Shown piece after piece: positions 1-6,954 of a stretch of 7,239 nt of DNA (position 1 is its first letter; each line of letters opens with the position of its first letter). The notes below the pieces were generated by a model. That model was given only the letters and a program-made list of their open reading frames with translations. It did no database searches and was not told where the DNA came from. The stretch comes from an uncultured Lactobacillus sp. GTDB taxonomy: Bacteria; Bacillota; Bacilli; Lactobacillales; Lactobacillaceae. The translations under genes and the position numbers were made by a program. Where the stretch lies: assembly GCA_905204935.1 (NCBI GenBank), contig CAJLBJ010000038.1:1-7239 (forward strand), read 5' to 3'.

Positions 1-64
1 GGTAATCGGCAAGATACACTTTCAGGCGAATATTTTTTACCGAACGCGGATCAATTGTCTCCAT
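1..64 (-). CDS. possible start of an unidentified gene (partial, runs off left edge)
   Basis: The minus strand has an open frame from 163 to the window edge (54 codons, no stop), with its first ATG at 62-64. The residues from that ATG read METIDPRSVKNIRLKVYLAD and the codon use is like that of the neighbouring genes, which is why I list it. Upstream of the ATG the frame still looks protein-like (WKGISWAITGTR) but has no start codon before the stop at 164-166. So either the ATG at 64 is the true start, with only a weak purine-rich stretch as ribosome site, or the gene lost its beginning through a shift in the 7-base C run at 117-123. I do not recognise the protein. It lies downstream of the immunity-like genes on the same strand, where another secretion module or its remnant would be expected, but nothing visible proves that. 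Confidence 0.3.
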   Translation of the reverse strand, partial: METIDPRSVKNIRLKVYLADY

Positions 65-170
65 TTGGGCTTTTTCTTTACGGGTGCCGGTAATCGCCCA
101 AGAGATGCCTTTCCAAGGGGGGGATAGATTTCCCCTCTTTGGCTCCGTTTCCCAACGCGTGCTTCAAACA

Positions 171-229
171 AAAGTGCGGTCATTTTTAGGGGGGGGGGTT
201 AAAACACCTAAAATTTCCACCGCACTTTT
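171..229 (-). terminator. inverted uptake-sequence hairpin, terminator of the second immunity-like gene
   Basis: Two perfect uptake sequences face each other (171-180 AAAGTGCGGT and 219-228 ACCGCACTTT), separated by 38 bases between the cores. Transcribed leftward, the hairpin starts 15 nt after the stop codon at 245-247 and ends in a T-rich stretch (ACTTTTGTTTG). Paired uptake sequences acting as intrinsic terminators are well known in Haemophilus. The loop contains ten consecutive G on the plus strand. Confidence 0.75.
189..198. repeat. homopolymer G10 (C10 on the minus strand)
   Basis: Ten G in a row lie inside the loop of the 171-229 hairpin. Tracts of this length are prone to slipped-strand changes in Pasteurellaceae. 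Here the tract is between genes, 5 bases upstream of an ATG (181-183, minus) that opens only a 48-codon frame ending at 37-39, so no phase-variable gene can be demonstrated. Confidence 0.85.
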
Positions 230-244
230 CAATCAACCTGTTTA

Positions 245-1276
245 TTAATCTTGCAACGCTGGGGATTTTTCAGTCTCTTCCCAGTCATCATTAACTTCGT
301 TAATTAAGCCTTCTGAAGCCAGTTGTTCATTAAGTTCTTGTTGTTCTTTGACGGCTTTGGCATAGCGTTGCATTTGCTGTTTATAAGACAGCGTATTCCA
401 AAAATCTTTTTGTTCCGCAATGGCTCGGTTGATTTTCTTCCGACTGGAAATAGGAAAACGAATAAAACTGAAACTGTTACAAAAAGCAATAGCAGGACGA
501 AGCCATGGCGTGCGATAAAATCTACCAATATGTTTTAAAAACTCAGGGTTTTCTTGAGTAAAGAATTCCCGCATGGCTTTAATCAGGTGCATGTTATGCA
601 GAGGATTTGGCAAAGGATAACAACCTAAAAGTTCAGCCTCGGTGTATTTCCCTTCCACTGCAAGCCCCGTCATCAATAAAGCAAACTGTTTACGGCTACC
701 GAACATATAAAAACTAAAGCGGTTATATTTCATTCCCATTAACGGGTCACCTTTATCCGGCACTGGAATGACAAAAATTTTATGAAATGCCTGCATATAA
801 ATCACCCGCTCTTTACGATTAAGACGAATTGAGCGGTGGCGAGGGTAGAAAAAGAGAAAAAAGACTAGTGGGATTCCAATCAAATAAAGATATGCAGAAA
901 TGCGATCCCAGAAATGCTTTTTTAAGTATGGTTCTTTGAATTCTTCATAAGGTTTTATTTTTTCTGTTATATTATATTTTTTTATCATTTCTGGATTAGT
1001 TTCAAAAATAACATATTCACTATATAAAGGCTTAATTATTTTGTCTGGATTAAAAGCCCATATAAAGTCTTTTTCTATTGACTGATATATTCCCAATAGA
1101 GGAGTTTTATTATGTTGGTAATCTAAAAAGGCAATTACAGAGAAAATGCCAATAATAAGAGTTCTGAAAAAACCACGTAAATAGCCATCAAAAAATGAAT
1201 TTTTGATTTCAATTTCATCCTCATTGACTTTGCTAATAGAAAAGCCAAGATCATGATAAATTTTATTTCGATTCAT
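245..1276 (-). CDS. two-pass membrane protein, second copy of candidate T6SS immunity protein
   Basis: 343 residues, a paralog of the gene at 1438-2469 that aligns with it without gaps. Predicted layout: short cytoplasmic N-terminus, membrane helix at about 36-53 (LIIGIFSVIAFL), a loop of about 75 residues, a second helix at about 126-144 (YLIGIPLVFFLFFY), then a cytoplasmic part of about 200 residues. The very basic RHRSIRLNRKER right after the second helix fixes that side inside the cell, so the loop should face the periplasm. I infer an immunity role because its sister follows a pore-forming-type effector directly. The C-terminal 203 residues differ from the sister at only two positions (I167V, A206V), while residues 56-140 differ at 43 of 85. 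The start at 1276 is preferred over an ATG one codon earlier because of ribosome-site spacing and exact alignment with the sister. The gene lies beyond a terminator, so it probably has its own weak promoter. It may protect against a variant effector made by other strains. The family could be DUF6708 or similar, but I cannot confirm this. Confidence 0.85.
   Translation of the reverse strand: MNRNKIYHDLGFSISKVNEDEIEIKNSFFDGYLRGFFRTLIIGIFSVIAFLDYQHNKTPLLGIYQSIEKDFIWAFNPDKIIKPLYSEYVIFETNPEMIKKYNITEKIKPYEEFKEPYLKKHFWDRISAYLYLIGIPLVFFLFFYPRHRSIRLNRKERVIYMQAFHKIFVIPVPDKGDPLMGMKYNRFSFYMFGSRKQFALLMTGLAVEGKYTEAELLGCYPLPNPLHNMHLIKAMREFFTQENPEFLKHIGRFYRTPWLRPAIAFCNSFSFIRFPISSRKKINRAIAEQKDFWNTLSYKQQMQRYAKAVKEQQELNEQLASEGLINEVNDDWEETEKSPALQD
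309..592. repeat. 284-bp tract identical to 1502-1785 (copy 1)
   Basis: Compared base by base, 309-592 is identical to 1502-1785 (constant offset 1193), bounded by single differences at 308/1501 and 593/1786. It encodes the C-terminal region of the paralogous membrane proteins. The wider duplication covers the whole gene and its tail, with high identity except in the loop-coding part. Identity including synonymous sites points to recent duplication or gene conversion. Confidence 0.9.
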
Positions 1277-1281
1277 CATTT

Positions 1282-1285
1282 TCCT
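1282..1285 (-). promoter_or_regulatory. ribosome binding site that decides the start at 1276
   Basis: AGGA on the minus strand lies 5 nt before the ATG at 1274-1276 but only 2 nt before the alternative ATG at 1277-1279. The spacing supports the downstream ATG, which also matches the start of the sister gene (MNRNKIYHDLGF versus MNLKKIYCDLGF). Confidence 0.65.
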
Positions 1286-1323
1286 TATTATTTCTGAATC
1301 TGATTTTTTGGCATTTAGTATAC

Positions 1324-1353
1324 CTTATAGGATACTTTCCATTCTAATGTTCA
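1324..1353 (-). promoter_or_regulatory. weak candidate promoter of the second immunity-like gene
   Basis: On the minus strand TGAACA (1348-1353, 4 of 6 to the -35 consensus) lies 18 bp before TATAAG (1324-1329, 5 of 6 to the -10 consensus). An alternative -10, TATACT, lies at 1317-1322 but has no good -35. Some promoter is expected here because a terminator separates this gene from the one upstream. Confidence 0.3.
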
Positions 1354-1361
1354 TAAAAAAT

Positions 1362-1421
1362 AAAAGTGCGGTTGATTTTCTAAACATTTTAAAAAACGTT
1401 GAAAAATTCCACCGCACTTTT
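1362..1421 (-). terminator. inverted uptake-sequence hairpin between the two immunity-like genes
   Basis: AAAAGTGCGGT (1362-1372) and ACCGCACTTTT (1411-1421) form an 11-bp perfect stem with a 38-nt loop. Read leftward, the 3' arm runs into TTTTATTTTTT, a strong T-run. It begins 17 nt after the stop codon at 1438-1440. The loop has the same length as that of the 171-229 hairpin but a different sequence. Confidence 0.85.
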
Positions 1422-1437
1422 CAATCTAACCTGTTTA

Positions 1438-2469
1438 TTAATCTTGCAAAGCTGGAGATTTTTCGGTTTCTTCCCAGTCATCATTAACTTCGTTAATTAA
1501 ACCTTCTGAAGCCAGTTGTTCATTAAGTTCTTGTTGTTCTTTGACGGCTTTGGCATAGCGTTGCATTTGCTGTTTATAAGACAGCGTATTCCAAAAATCT
1601 TTTTGTTCCGCAATGGCTCGGTTGATTTTCTTCCGACTGGAAATAGGAAAACGAATAAAACTGAAACTGTTACAAAAAGCAATAGCAGGACGAAGCCATG
1701 GCGTGCGATAAAATCTACCAATATGTTTTAAAAACTCAGGGTTTTCTTGAGTAAAGAATTCCCGCATGGCTTTAATCAGGTGCATATTATGCAAAGGATT
1801 TGGTAAAGGATAACAACCTAAAAGTTCAGCCTCGGTGTATTTTCCTTCCACTACAAGCCCGGTCATCAATAAAGCAAACTGTTTACGGCTACCGAACATA
1901 TAAAAGCTAAAGCGGTTATATTTCATCCCCATTAACGGATCGCCTTTATCCGGCACTGGGATTACAAAAACTTTATGAAAGGCCTGCATATAAATCACCC
2001 GCTCTTTACGGTTAAGACGAATAGAGCGGTGGCGAGGGTAGAAAAAGAGTATAAATACCAAAAAGATTGGAATTAGCTCAAAGTAAAATACATGTGTTCG
2101 CCAAAAATGATTTTCTAAAAATGGTTTACGATATTCTTCATAAGGCATTGGAGGGTATTTTTCTGGATATACAATAAAATAATTAGGTATATCTTCATGT
2201 AATACATATTCTTTATATAGTGGAGTAATAATTTTATCAGGAGAGAAGGCCCAATAAAAATCTTCTTTTATAGAATTATAAATTCCAGATAAAGGAGGCT
2301 CTTTGTGTTGGTAATCTAAAAATGCAATTACAGAGAAAATGCCAATAATAAGAGTTCTGAAAAAACCACGTAAATAGCCATCAAAAGTTGAGTTTTTGAT
2401 TTCAATTTCATCTTCATTGACTTTACGTATTGAAAACCCCAAATCGCAATATATTTTTTTTAAATTCAT
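1438..2469 (-). CDS. two-pass membrane protein, candidate immunity protein of the adjacent effector
   Basis: 343 residues, starting 1 nt after the effector stop codon and therefore almost certainly translated together with it; AGGGA 6 nt before the ATG is a good ribosome site. Predicted helices at about 36-53 and about 129-144 enclose a periplasmic loop of about 75 residues, and the basic stretch RHRSIRLNRKER places the large C-terminal part in the cytoplasm. The C-terminus is charged and ends in SPALQD. Effectors of the VasX type act on the inner membrane and are neutralised by membrane-embedded immunity proteins (TsiV2 in Vibrio cholerae), so position and topology fit immunity. The protein is longer than a minimal immunity protein, and the conserved cytoplasmic part has no motif I recognise. 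The loop (56-128) is the part that differs from the second copy. Assignment to immunity is inference from context; the membrane topology is visible in the sequence. Confidence 0.88.
   Translation of the reverse strand: MNLKKIYCDLGFSIRKVNEDEIEIKNSTFDGYLRGFFRTLIIGIFSVIAFLDYQHKEPPLSGIYNSIKEDFYWAFSPDKIITPLYKEYVLHEDIPNYFIVYPEKYPPMPYEEYRKPFLENHFWRTHVFYFELIPIFLVFILFFYPRHRSIRLNRKERVIYMQAFHKVFVIPVPDKGDPLMGMKYNRFSFYMFGSRKQFALLMTGLVVEGKYTEAELLGCYPLPNPLHNMHLIKAMREFFTQENPEFLKHIGRFYRTPWLRPAIAFCNSFSFIRFPISSRKKINRAIAEQKDFWNTLSYKQQMQRYAKAVKEQQELNEQLASEGLINEVNDDWEETEKSPALQD
1502..1785. repeat. 284-bp tract identical to 309-592 (copy 2)
   Basis: Partner of the identical tract at 309-592 within the paralogous immunity-like genes. 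Both copies lie in the same orientation, about 1.19 kb apart, so recombination between them would delete one gene and fuse the remaining parts into a single intact gene. Confidence 0.9.
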
Positions 2470-2470
2470 A

Positions 2471-5400
2471 TTATTTCCCTGCCATATTTAATGTGTGTAA
2501 ATCTGACTCGATGTTTTCGCTTGCGTGATTGTAGCGAGGGAGGGTAGCCTTTATTTCTAAGCTCACAATATCACTCTCATCAATAAATCCTGATTCACCA
2601 GTTAACATATCTACAATCTGCCAATTTGGAAAATATAATATTGCTTGTCCAGGCTCGCTGTCATTAAAGTGAATTTGTGGCTTGGTTCTAACCCAGAATG
2701 CTTTACCTGTACGATTAATTATCGCTTTATGAGAAATGGAAATTCCTTGAGCAATAGCTAAATTAGTGATGTTAGGATGAAGTACACAAATGTGATGTTT
2801 ATCGATTACTTCAAACTTAATTTTTTCTGTTATAGAAAAGAGCCTTTGCATTTCAATTTTGTAATAATTCTTGGATTTAAGTGATAGCTGTTTACTTACC
2901 TCATTTTCATAACTAAATAAACTATTGTTAAAGTAGTCATTATAAAAGGACTCAGTTCTTTTCTTTAACCAACCATAAGCCCCAACAGCTTCTCCCCAAT
3001 AATTATCGCTATCTCCCCAAAAGCTATGTTTAATCCAAAGCTCCATATCGCTTTTCTTAAATAATGCTAAACCAATACCGATTAATAACAATATCGCCCC
3101 TACATAAGGCAACGCTAATGCTACTATTCGCAATGCTGTACCGGCAAGTGCCACGTTCGCTGATGTGGATGCCATCATGGTTAATGCTGTGCCTAACGTT
3201 GTTGGAGATAACGCCATTAAGGCAGAACCAGTCCCTCTAGACACCGCCCCCCAGTAGTCTATTTCATCGCCTTTATATTTAGCCTCATGGGCATTTGCCA
3301 CTTCAACGAACACGCCAATACCTGCCAGCGCTGTGCCGAAATTAAACAACCCCGCCCTTGCAGCTTGCCAGCCGCTTGAGAATGTTGCTCCTGTTGCATT
3401 ATTAATTGCTGTTAAAGACATGCGCTGACCGGCAACCTGCCTAAATTCAAACCCTAACTCACTGCCCGGAGCGACTTTTTCTGTTAAGGCTAATAAAGTA
3501 GCAAATGTGGCATTATTTGCCCAACGCCCTTCTTTGGTATAACTGGAATCTTCAGTAAAAAAGCCTAATATAGCTGAAAAAGCAAACAGTTTTGCTGCAC
3601 CATCGAGTTTTGATGAAAGGTGGGTTACGTTTTTAAAATCCTCATCATCTACTTTTAAGCCGATAGGAAGTTCTGTTCTTACTGGAATGAGCTCTTCTGT
3701 AGTGAGTTTTTTTCGTGATGCTTTTAATTTATTCGCATGACTAAAAATCTTTTTTTCGGATAAGAATTCCTCTTGCCCAAATACACCGGTTTTTCGATAA
3801 ACTTCTTCCATATTCCGCATGATTTCAGTCCGTTTATAGTACCGCTTGCCATTTTCTCTATAACTACCTGCTAGTACCACTTCATTACTGATAACTTGAA
3901 CAATTCGATCAAAAGAATAGAGATTGAAGCGATAAAAATTCCCCATGTTGGCAAGAGAACTTAAAAAATTTTTAAAAGAGTCTAATAAATTTTTTAATGA
4001 TTCTGCTGCTTTTGCTAAAATTTCTTTTTGCGTTTTTGTCACTACATCATTATTAGAGTTGAATGCTGTAATTAAAGCTTGCTGCCCTAGGGATGTATAA
4101 CTTAAATGTCCAATAAGCCCTTCAAAATATTGAGAGCATAAACTTGCCATAGAGTCATTTTTGTTTTTCTCATATAACTCAAATAAATTTTTTATTTTTG
4201 GGGTGTTTTTCGCTATATGATCACAAATGCTATGCACTACATTATCTATATGTGTATTAAATAGGTTGGGTATTTTTGCAATTTTATTAATTGTATTAAC
4301 GCCATTAATAGGTTGAGCTATACCTAATTCATTCTTGAGTATTTCAACAATTGAGTCTTCACTATTGTCGAGATGGGAGTCGTCAATATTTAATTTGGCA
4401 TATGCTCCAGCTATTGTCATATCCATTTTTTTATCATATGGCACATATTGAGAAACGGCTCGACGTCTTTTACTGTTTTCTGCCATTTGTAATTGTGCTA
4501 CGTGCGCATCAATTATCTGTGCAGTAATAAACGCATATTCATACTTGGATAAGACCTCTTGACGTTTATCATCTAAATAATAAACGTAATAATCTAGGTC
4601 TCTTGCGATACCAATAGGATCATCTAATGCAACAATAACCCCTTCTGAATTGGTTATTTTCTTTAGTTGTTCTTTCCAGGCGCTAAGCTTTCCTATGGGC
4701 TGGCTACGATATAAGTTACTGATATAGTCTCGTACATAATTTGTTGTGCTAGCAAAATCATTAACTATATTTTCTGTCGTTTTTATATCTAATGTGAGGC
4801 CGGAAGGTGCGTTAGTCGGAATTTTCTTCATCCAGAACATCTTAACTAAAGGATCTCTTTCTATTGCCTGCAATAGTTCGTATGGCAATTTAAATTCCGA
4901 GTACATAATATATGCTGTTTCAATTGCCCGATTTAATTCTATAAATGCAGTACGTCGAGTTCCTATTACATTAACTTCAGGTATTTCCGCTTGTTGAGGA
5001 GCTTCCCTAGTTGCGAGTTCTTCATTGTTGTTTTTTTCAAATTGTTGAGAATTATCTTCTTTTACCTCATTTGATGTATCGTTTTGAGATATATCCTTTT
5101 CAGATATATCCTTTTCAGATGTATCCTTTTCAGATTGTTCTTTAACCCATTGCTCAAAAAAATTCTTAGACCATTTATGAAATGTTTGTTTATCACCATC
5201 ACTATTGCAGTCATAAATATACCAAGCTTCACCATTAGATGCTTCAGTAGTTATTTTAAACTTTTGACATTCAGCTTTAGTCGCCAAAATATAGATATAA
5301 CCATCACGCAAACGGCGGAGATCATAATCACTATTCATTTCGGCTATTCCTTTTGGAGGAGTTGGTATTGTTCCTGTGTTTTTAATTTTTTCAAATGCGC

Positions 5401-5512
5401 TGTCTGTTAATGCCCATCTTGTGGGATAGAGTCGAATAAATTCTTGGCACTGTTTGGTTACTTCATCGGCAGGTTTTGCTTGTGGTTCATAATCTTGTTC
5501 TTTATTTGCCAT
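2471..5512 (-). CDS. VasX / BTH_I2691-like T6SS membrane-active effector
   Basis: 1013 residues. The N-terminal part (about 18-125) carries the pattern of the VasX N-terminal domain: LYPTRWAL (28-35), LRRLRDGYIYIL (65-76) and AWYIYD (96-101). A low-complexity charged linker follows (about 126-185), including the SEKDI repeats. Residues 296-305 read LDDPIGIARD, a family hallmark. The middle is mainly helical. Hydrophobic segments lie at about 641-652, 718-738, 760-783 and 786-817, the last two forming a hairpin like those of colicin-type pore formers. WIKHSFWGD (826-834) follows, then a tail of about 180 residues that looks rich in strands and lacks a recognised enzyme motif. In this family the protein travels on a VgrG spike with help of an adaptor and disrupts the target membrane; pore formation here is inferred from the hydrophobic segments. 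There is no signal peptide, as expected for T6SS cargo. The start is supported by GGAG 7 nt upstream; the gene overlaps the adaptor gene by 11 bp. Unlike its neighbours, the 3-kb gene has no uptake sequence. Confidence 0.88.
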   Translation of the reverse strand: MANKEQDYEPQAKPADEVTKQCQEFIRLYPTRWALTDSAFEKIKNTGTIPTPPKGIAEMNSDYDLRRLRDGYIYILATKAECQKFKITTEASNGEAWYIYDCNSDGDKQTFHKWSKNFFEQWVKEQSEKDTSEKDISEKDISQNDTSNEVKEDNSQQFEKNNNEELATREAPQQAEIPEVNVIGTRRTAFIELNRAIETAYIMYSEFKLPYELLQAIERDPLVKMFWMKKIPTNAPSGLTLDIKTTENIVNDFASTTNYVRDYISNLYRSQPIGKLSAWKEQLKKITNSEGVIVALDDPIGIARDLDYYVYYLDDKRQEVLSKYEYAFITAQIIDAHVAQLQMAENSKRRRAVSQYVPYDKKMDMTIAGAYAKLNIDDSHLDNSEDSIVEILKNELGIAQPINGVNTINKIAKIPNLFNTHIDNVVHSICDHIAKNTPKIKNLFELYEKNKNDSMASLCSQYFEGLIGHLSYTSLGQQALITAFNSNNDVVTKTQKEILAKAAESLKNLLDSFKNFLSSLANMGNFYRFNLYSFDRIVQVISNEVVLAGSYRENGKRYYKRTEIMRNMEEVYRKTGVFGQEEFLSEKKIFSHANKLKASRKKLTTEELIPVRTELPIGLKVDDEDFKNVTHLSSKLDGAAKLFAFSAILGFFTEDSSYTKEGRWANNATFATLLALTEKVAPGSELGFEFRQVAGQRMSLTAINNATGATFSSGWQAARAGLFNFGTALAGIGVFVEVANAHEAKYKGDEIDYWGAVSRGTGSALMALSPTTLGTALTMMASTSANVALAGTALRIVALALPYVGAILLLIGIGLALFKKSDMELWIKHSFWGDSDNYWGEAVGAYGWLKKRTESFYNDYFNNSLFSYENEVSKQLSLKSKNYYKIEMQRLFSITEKIKFEVIDKHHICVLHPNITNLAIAQGISISHKAIINRTGKAFWVRTKPQIHFNDSEPGQAILYFPNWQIVDMLTGESGFIDESDIVSLEIKATLPRYNHASENIESDLHTLNMAGK
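5073..5132 (-). repeat. four tandem 15-bp units in the effector linker
   Basis: Units at 5073-5087, 5088-5102, 5103-5117 and 5118-5132 follow GATATATCCTTTTCA; units 2 and 3 are identical, unit 4 differs at one base and unit 1 at three. They encode the repeated pentapeptide SEKDI and variants (about residues 127-146). The unit is a multiple of three, so copy changes would alter linker length without shifting the frame. Confidence 0.85.
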
Positions 5513-6890
5513 TTTCTTGCTCCAAATTTAAAAGATTAAATAATTGTATTGCACGGGCTAAGGGTGCAGGGAACTTTTGTTCTAATTGTTTTTCAAGTGT
5601 TGCAAAATCTCGTCCATTTTTCACCGCACTTTGTTTTGCGACGGCATATTGTACGATTGCTGTTTCATAAATATAGTTTTTGTTTCTAGCTTCATCCAAA
5701 TTGTTAATTAATTGTTCTTGCTCCTGAGGGGAATAAACGTGCGGATAAGTTTTAAATATATACCCAACCATTTTTTCTCTCGTTTCCAACCATTTTTTCT
5801 CTTTAAATCCATTCAGCTCAAATTCCGTTAGGAGAATCGGGGTGTTTCGGGTGTCTTCCGGTAAGGCTTTAAGTTGGTAATAATGAAAACTGTCGCCAAT
5901 GCCTGAGGCAAAAGCATGAATAATGCGCTTTTCATAGCCGAAAAACTTATTGAGTTTTTCCGGGCTGGTGGCAATGACCTCTAAATAATTGCGTAACACT
6001 TTCGGGTCGTAAAAACGGAAGAAGAACCACTTGCCGTTTTCGTCTTTCATCACAGGAAAGTGGCGAAGATGACGTAACACGGTATCGAAATCATAACGGG
6101 AATGAATAAAGATGCCCAGTTCTTCATGCCAATTGAATCTAGTCATTGCCCCTTCATCACTAAACAAGCCCATTAATTCGCTTTCTGAGCTGTCATCAGG
6201 ATAAGGAATCACTTCTACCAAATAAGGCGCAATGTCTTTGGTGATTTCAGCGAATTCCCCTTGAAACAGGCTTTCAATACGGCAATGAAAATTCTCAGGT
6301 TCTAAATATTTATGCTTATTGGCATCTAAGATGAAATAACATTTTAATTCGGGCAGCGGCTCGCCAAAAAGTGCGGTGTCTTTTTCCAACGTTTTTTCAT
6401 CTAAAACCGGCATGAGAAAAGTCGGTTCTTGCCAATTTTCTGACCAACCCGGTTGAGTTATATCGGGCGGAATCGGCGTGTTAGGGAAGAGTAGTTTGAA
6501 AATCTCATCAGGTGCAAAGACTTTCGGGTGACGACCAAACTGCCTATCCAGCAATTTCACATGGTTGATTTGATGGCAAAGCAAGTAATGGGTCTCAGTA
6601 GCAAACTGTTCCTTGGGTTTATCACCAGCCAATTCGACGACTCGTACTTCACCTTCTTTTAACCCATTAGCCTGATATGCCAGCCATATTTGTCCATGCC
6701 GTTGAAAAAAGACTTCAGCCTTTAATGGCGCCAGTTGGTAATAATAATGTGCCTTTTGCGTGTTAAAGGTCGTGTTGACAAGTTGTTCAAATGTTTCTCG
6801 GCTATCGGCAAAAGCCAGTAGCGCGACGAATTGGTCAGAACTAGGCGGCTGTTGTAGATACGCAGTAGAAATCCAAAGAGAGGTGGACAT
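5502..6890 (-). CDS. DUF4123-type T6SS adaptor/chaperone
   Basis: 462 residues. Residues about 183-305 match the DUF4123 pattern: a hydrophobic strand CYFILDA (184-190), acidic and aromatic middle, and the hallmark WFFFRFYDPKVLRNYL (288-303). DUF4123 proteins (Tap/TEC type) bind a specific effector and attach it to VgrG or PAAR, acting in the cytoplasm without being secreted. Position directly before the effector, with an 11-bp overlap, fits this role and suggests translational coupling. The N-terminal 1-180 is an extension that I do not recognise, starting MSTSLWISTAYL. The C-terminal 320-462 is helical and charged and may be the effector-binding part. The ATG at 6888-6890 is the first in frame after a stop (6927-6929). 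It has no clear ribosome site (AACAAAAAAATT before it). Two uptake sequences lie inside the gene, one of them encoding TAL (residues 172-174). Confidence 0.85.
   Translation of the reverse strand: MSTSLWISTAYLQQPPSSDQFVALLAFADSRETFEQLVNTTFNTQKAHYYYQLAPLKAEVFFQRHGQIWLAYQANGLKEGEVRVVELAGDKPKEQFATETHYLLCHQINHVKLLDRQFGRHPKVFAPDEIFKLLFPNTPIPPDITQPGWSENWQEPTFLMPVLDEKTLEKDTALFGEPLPELKCYFILDANKHKYLEPENFHCRIESLFQGEFAEITKDIAPYLVEVIPYPDDSSESELMGLFSDEGAMTRFNWHEELGIFIHSRYDFDTVLRHLRHFPVMKDENGKWFFFRFYDPKVLRNYLEVIATSPEKLNKFFGYEKRIIHAFASGIGDSFHYYQLKALPEDTRNTPILLTEFELNGFKEKKWLETREKMVGYIFKTYPHVYSPQEQEQLINNLDEARNKNYIYETAIVQYAVAKQSAVKNGRDFATLEKQLEQKFPAPLARAIQLFNLLNLEQENGK
5623..5631 (-). other. DNA uptake signal sequence inside the adaptor gene
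   Basis: ACCGCACTT is the complement of the Haemophilus-type uptake core AAGTGCGGT. Unpaired; it falls in codons for QSAVK near the end of the adaptor gene. Uptake cores mark DNA for import by natural transformation in this family. Confidence 0.85.
6369..6377 (+). other. DNA uptake signal sequence inside the adaptor gene
   Basis: Perfect core AAGTGCGGT, unpaired, in the stretch encoding DTALFGE of the adaptor gene, at the boundary between the unknown N-terminal extension and the DUF4123 part. Confidence 0.85.
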
Positions 6891-6925
6891 AATTTTTTTG
6901 TTAACTGATGAAAATACTTTGCGGA

Positions 6926-6954
6926 ATCATAGCAATAACCAGCCAGAAGTTCAA
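6926..6954 (-). promoter_or_regulatory. extended -10 promoter of the adaptor-effector-immunity operon
   Basis: On the minus strand TTGAAC (6949-6954, 4 of 6 to consensus) is followed after exactly 17 bp by TATGAT (6926-6931, 5 of 6), preceded by TGC, an extended -10. Transcription would start near 6919 and leave a leader of about 30 nt. The -35 overlaps the end of the upstream terminator's T-run, so the module appears to be its own transcription unit. No operator or regulator site is evident. Confidence 0.6.

Noticed and set aside
304..528. Minus-strand open frame of 74 codons inside the immunity-like gene (also 1497-1721)
   Set aside because: Alternative frame of a well-supported gene; the hydrophobic start is a by-product of the other frame and no ribosome site was seen.
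323..538. Plus-strand open frame of 71 codons, repeated identically at 1516-1731
   Set aside because: It is antisense to the conserved part of the immunity-like genes; its repetition only reflects the duplication, and the minus-strand proteins have clear topology and homology.
1277..1279. Earlier ATG for the second immunity-like gene
   Set aside because: Only 2 nt from the AGGA ribosome site, and it would add one residue absent from the sister gene, which otherwise aligns without gaps.
4746..5410. Plus-strand open frames opposite the effector gene, including one with repeated RYILF
   Set aside because: The repeated peptide is just the complement of the 15-bp linker repeat; no independent coding signal.
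5766..5803. Short direct repeat ACCATTTTTTCTCT in the adaptor gene
   Set aside because: Two copies only, within coding sequence for lysine- and tryptophan-containing stretches; consistent with chance.
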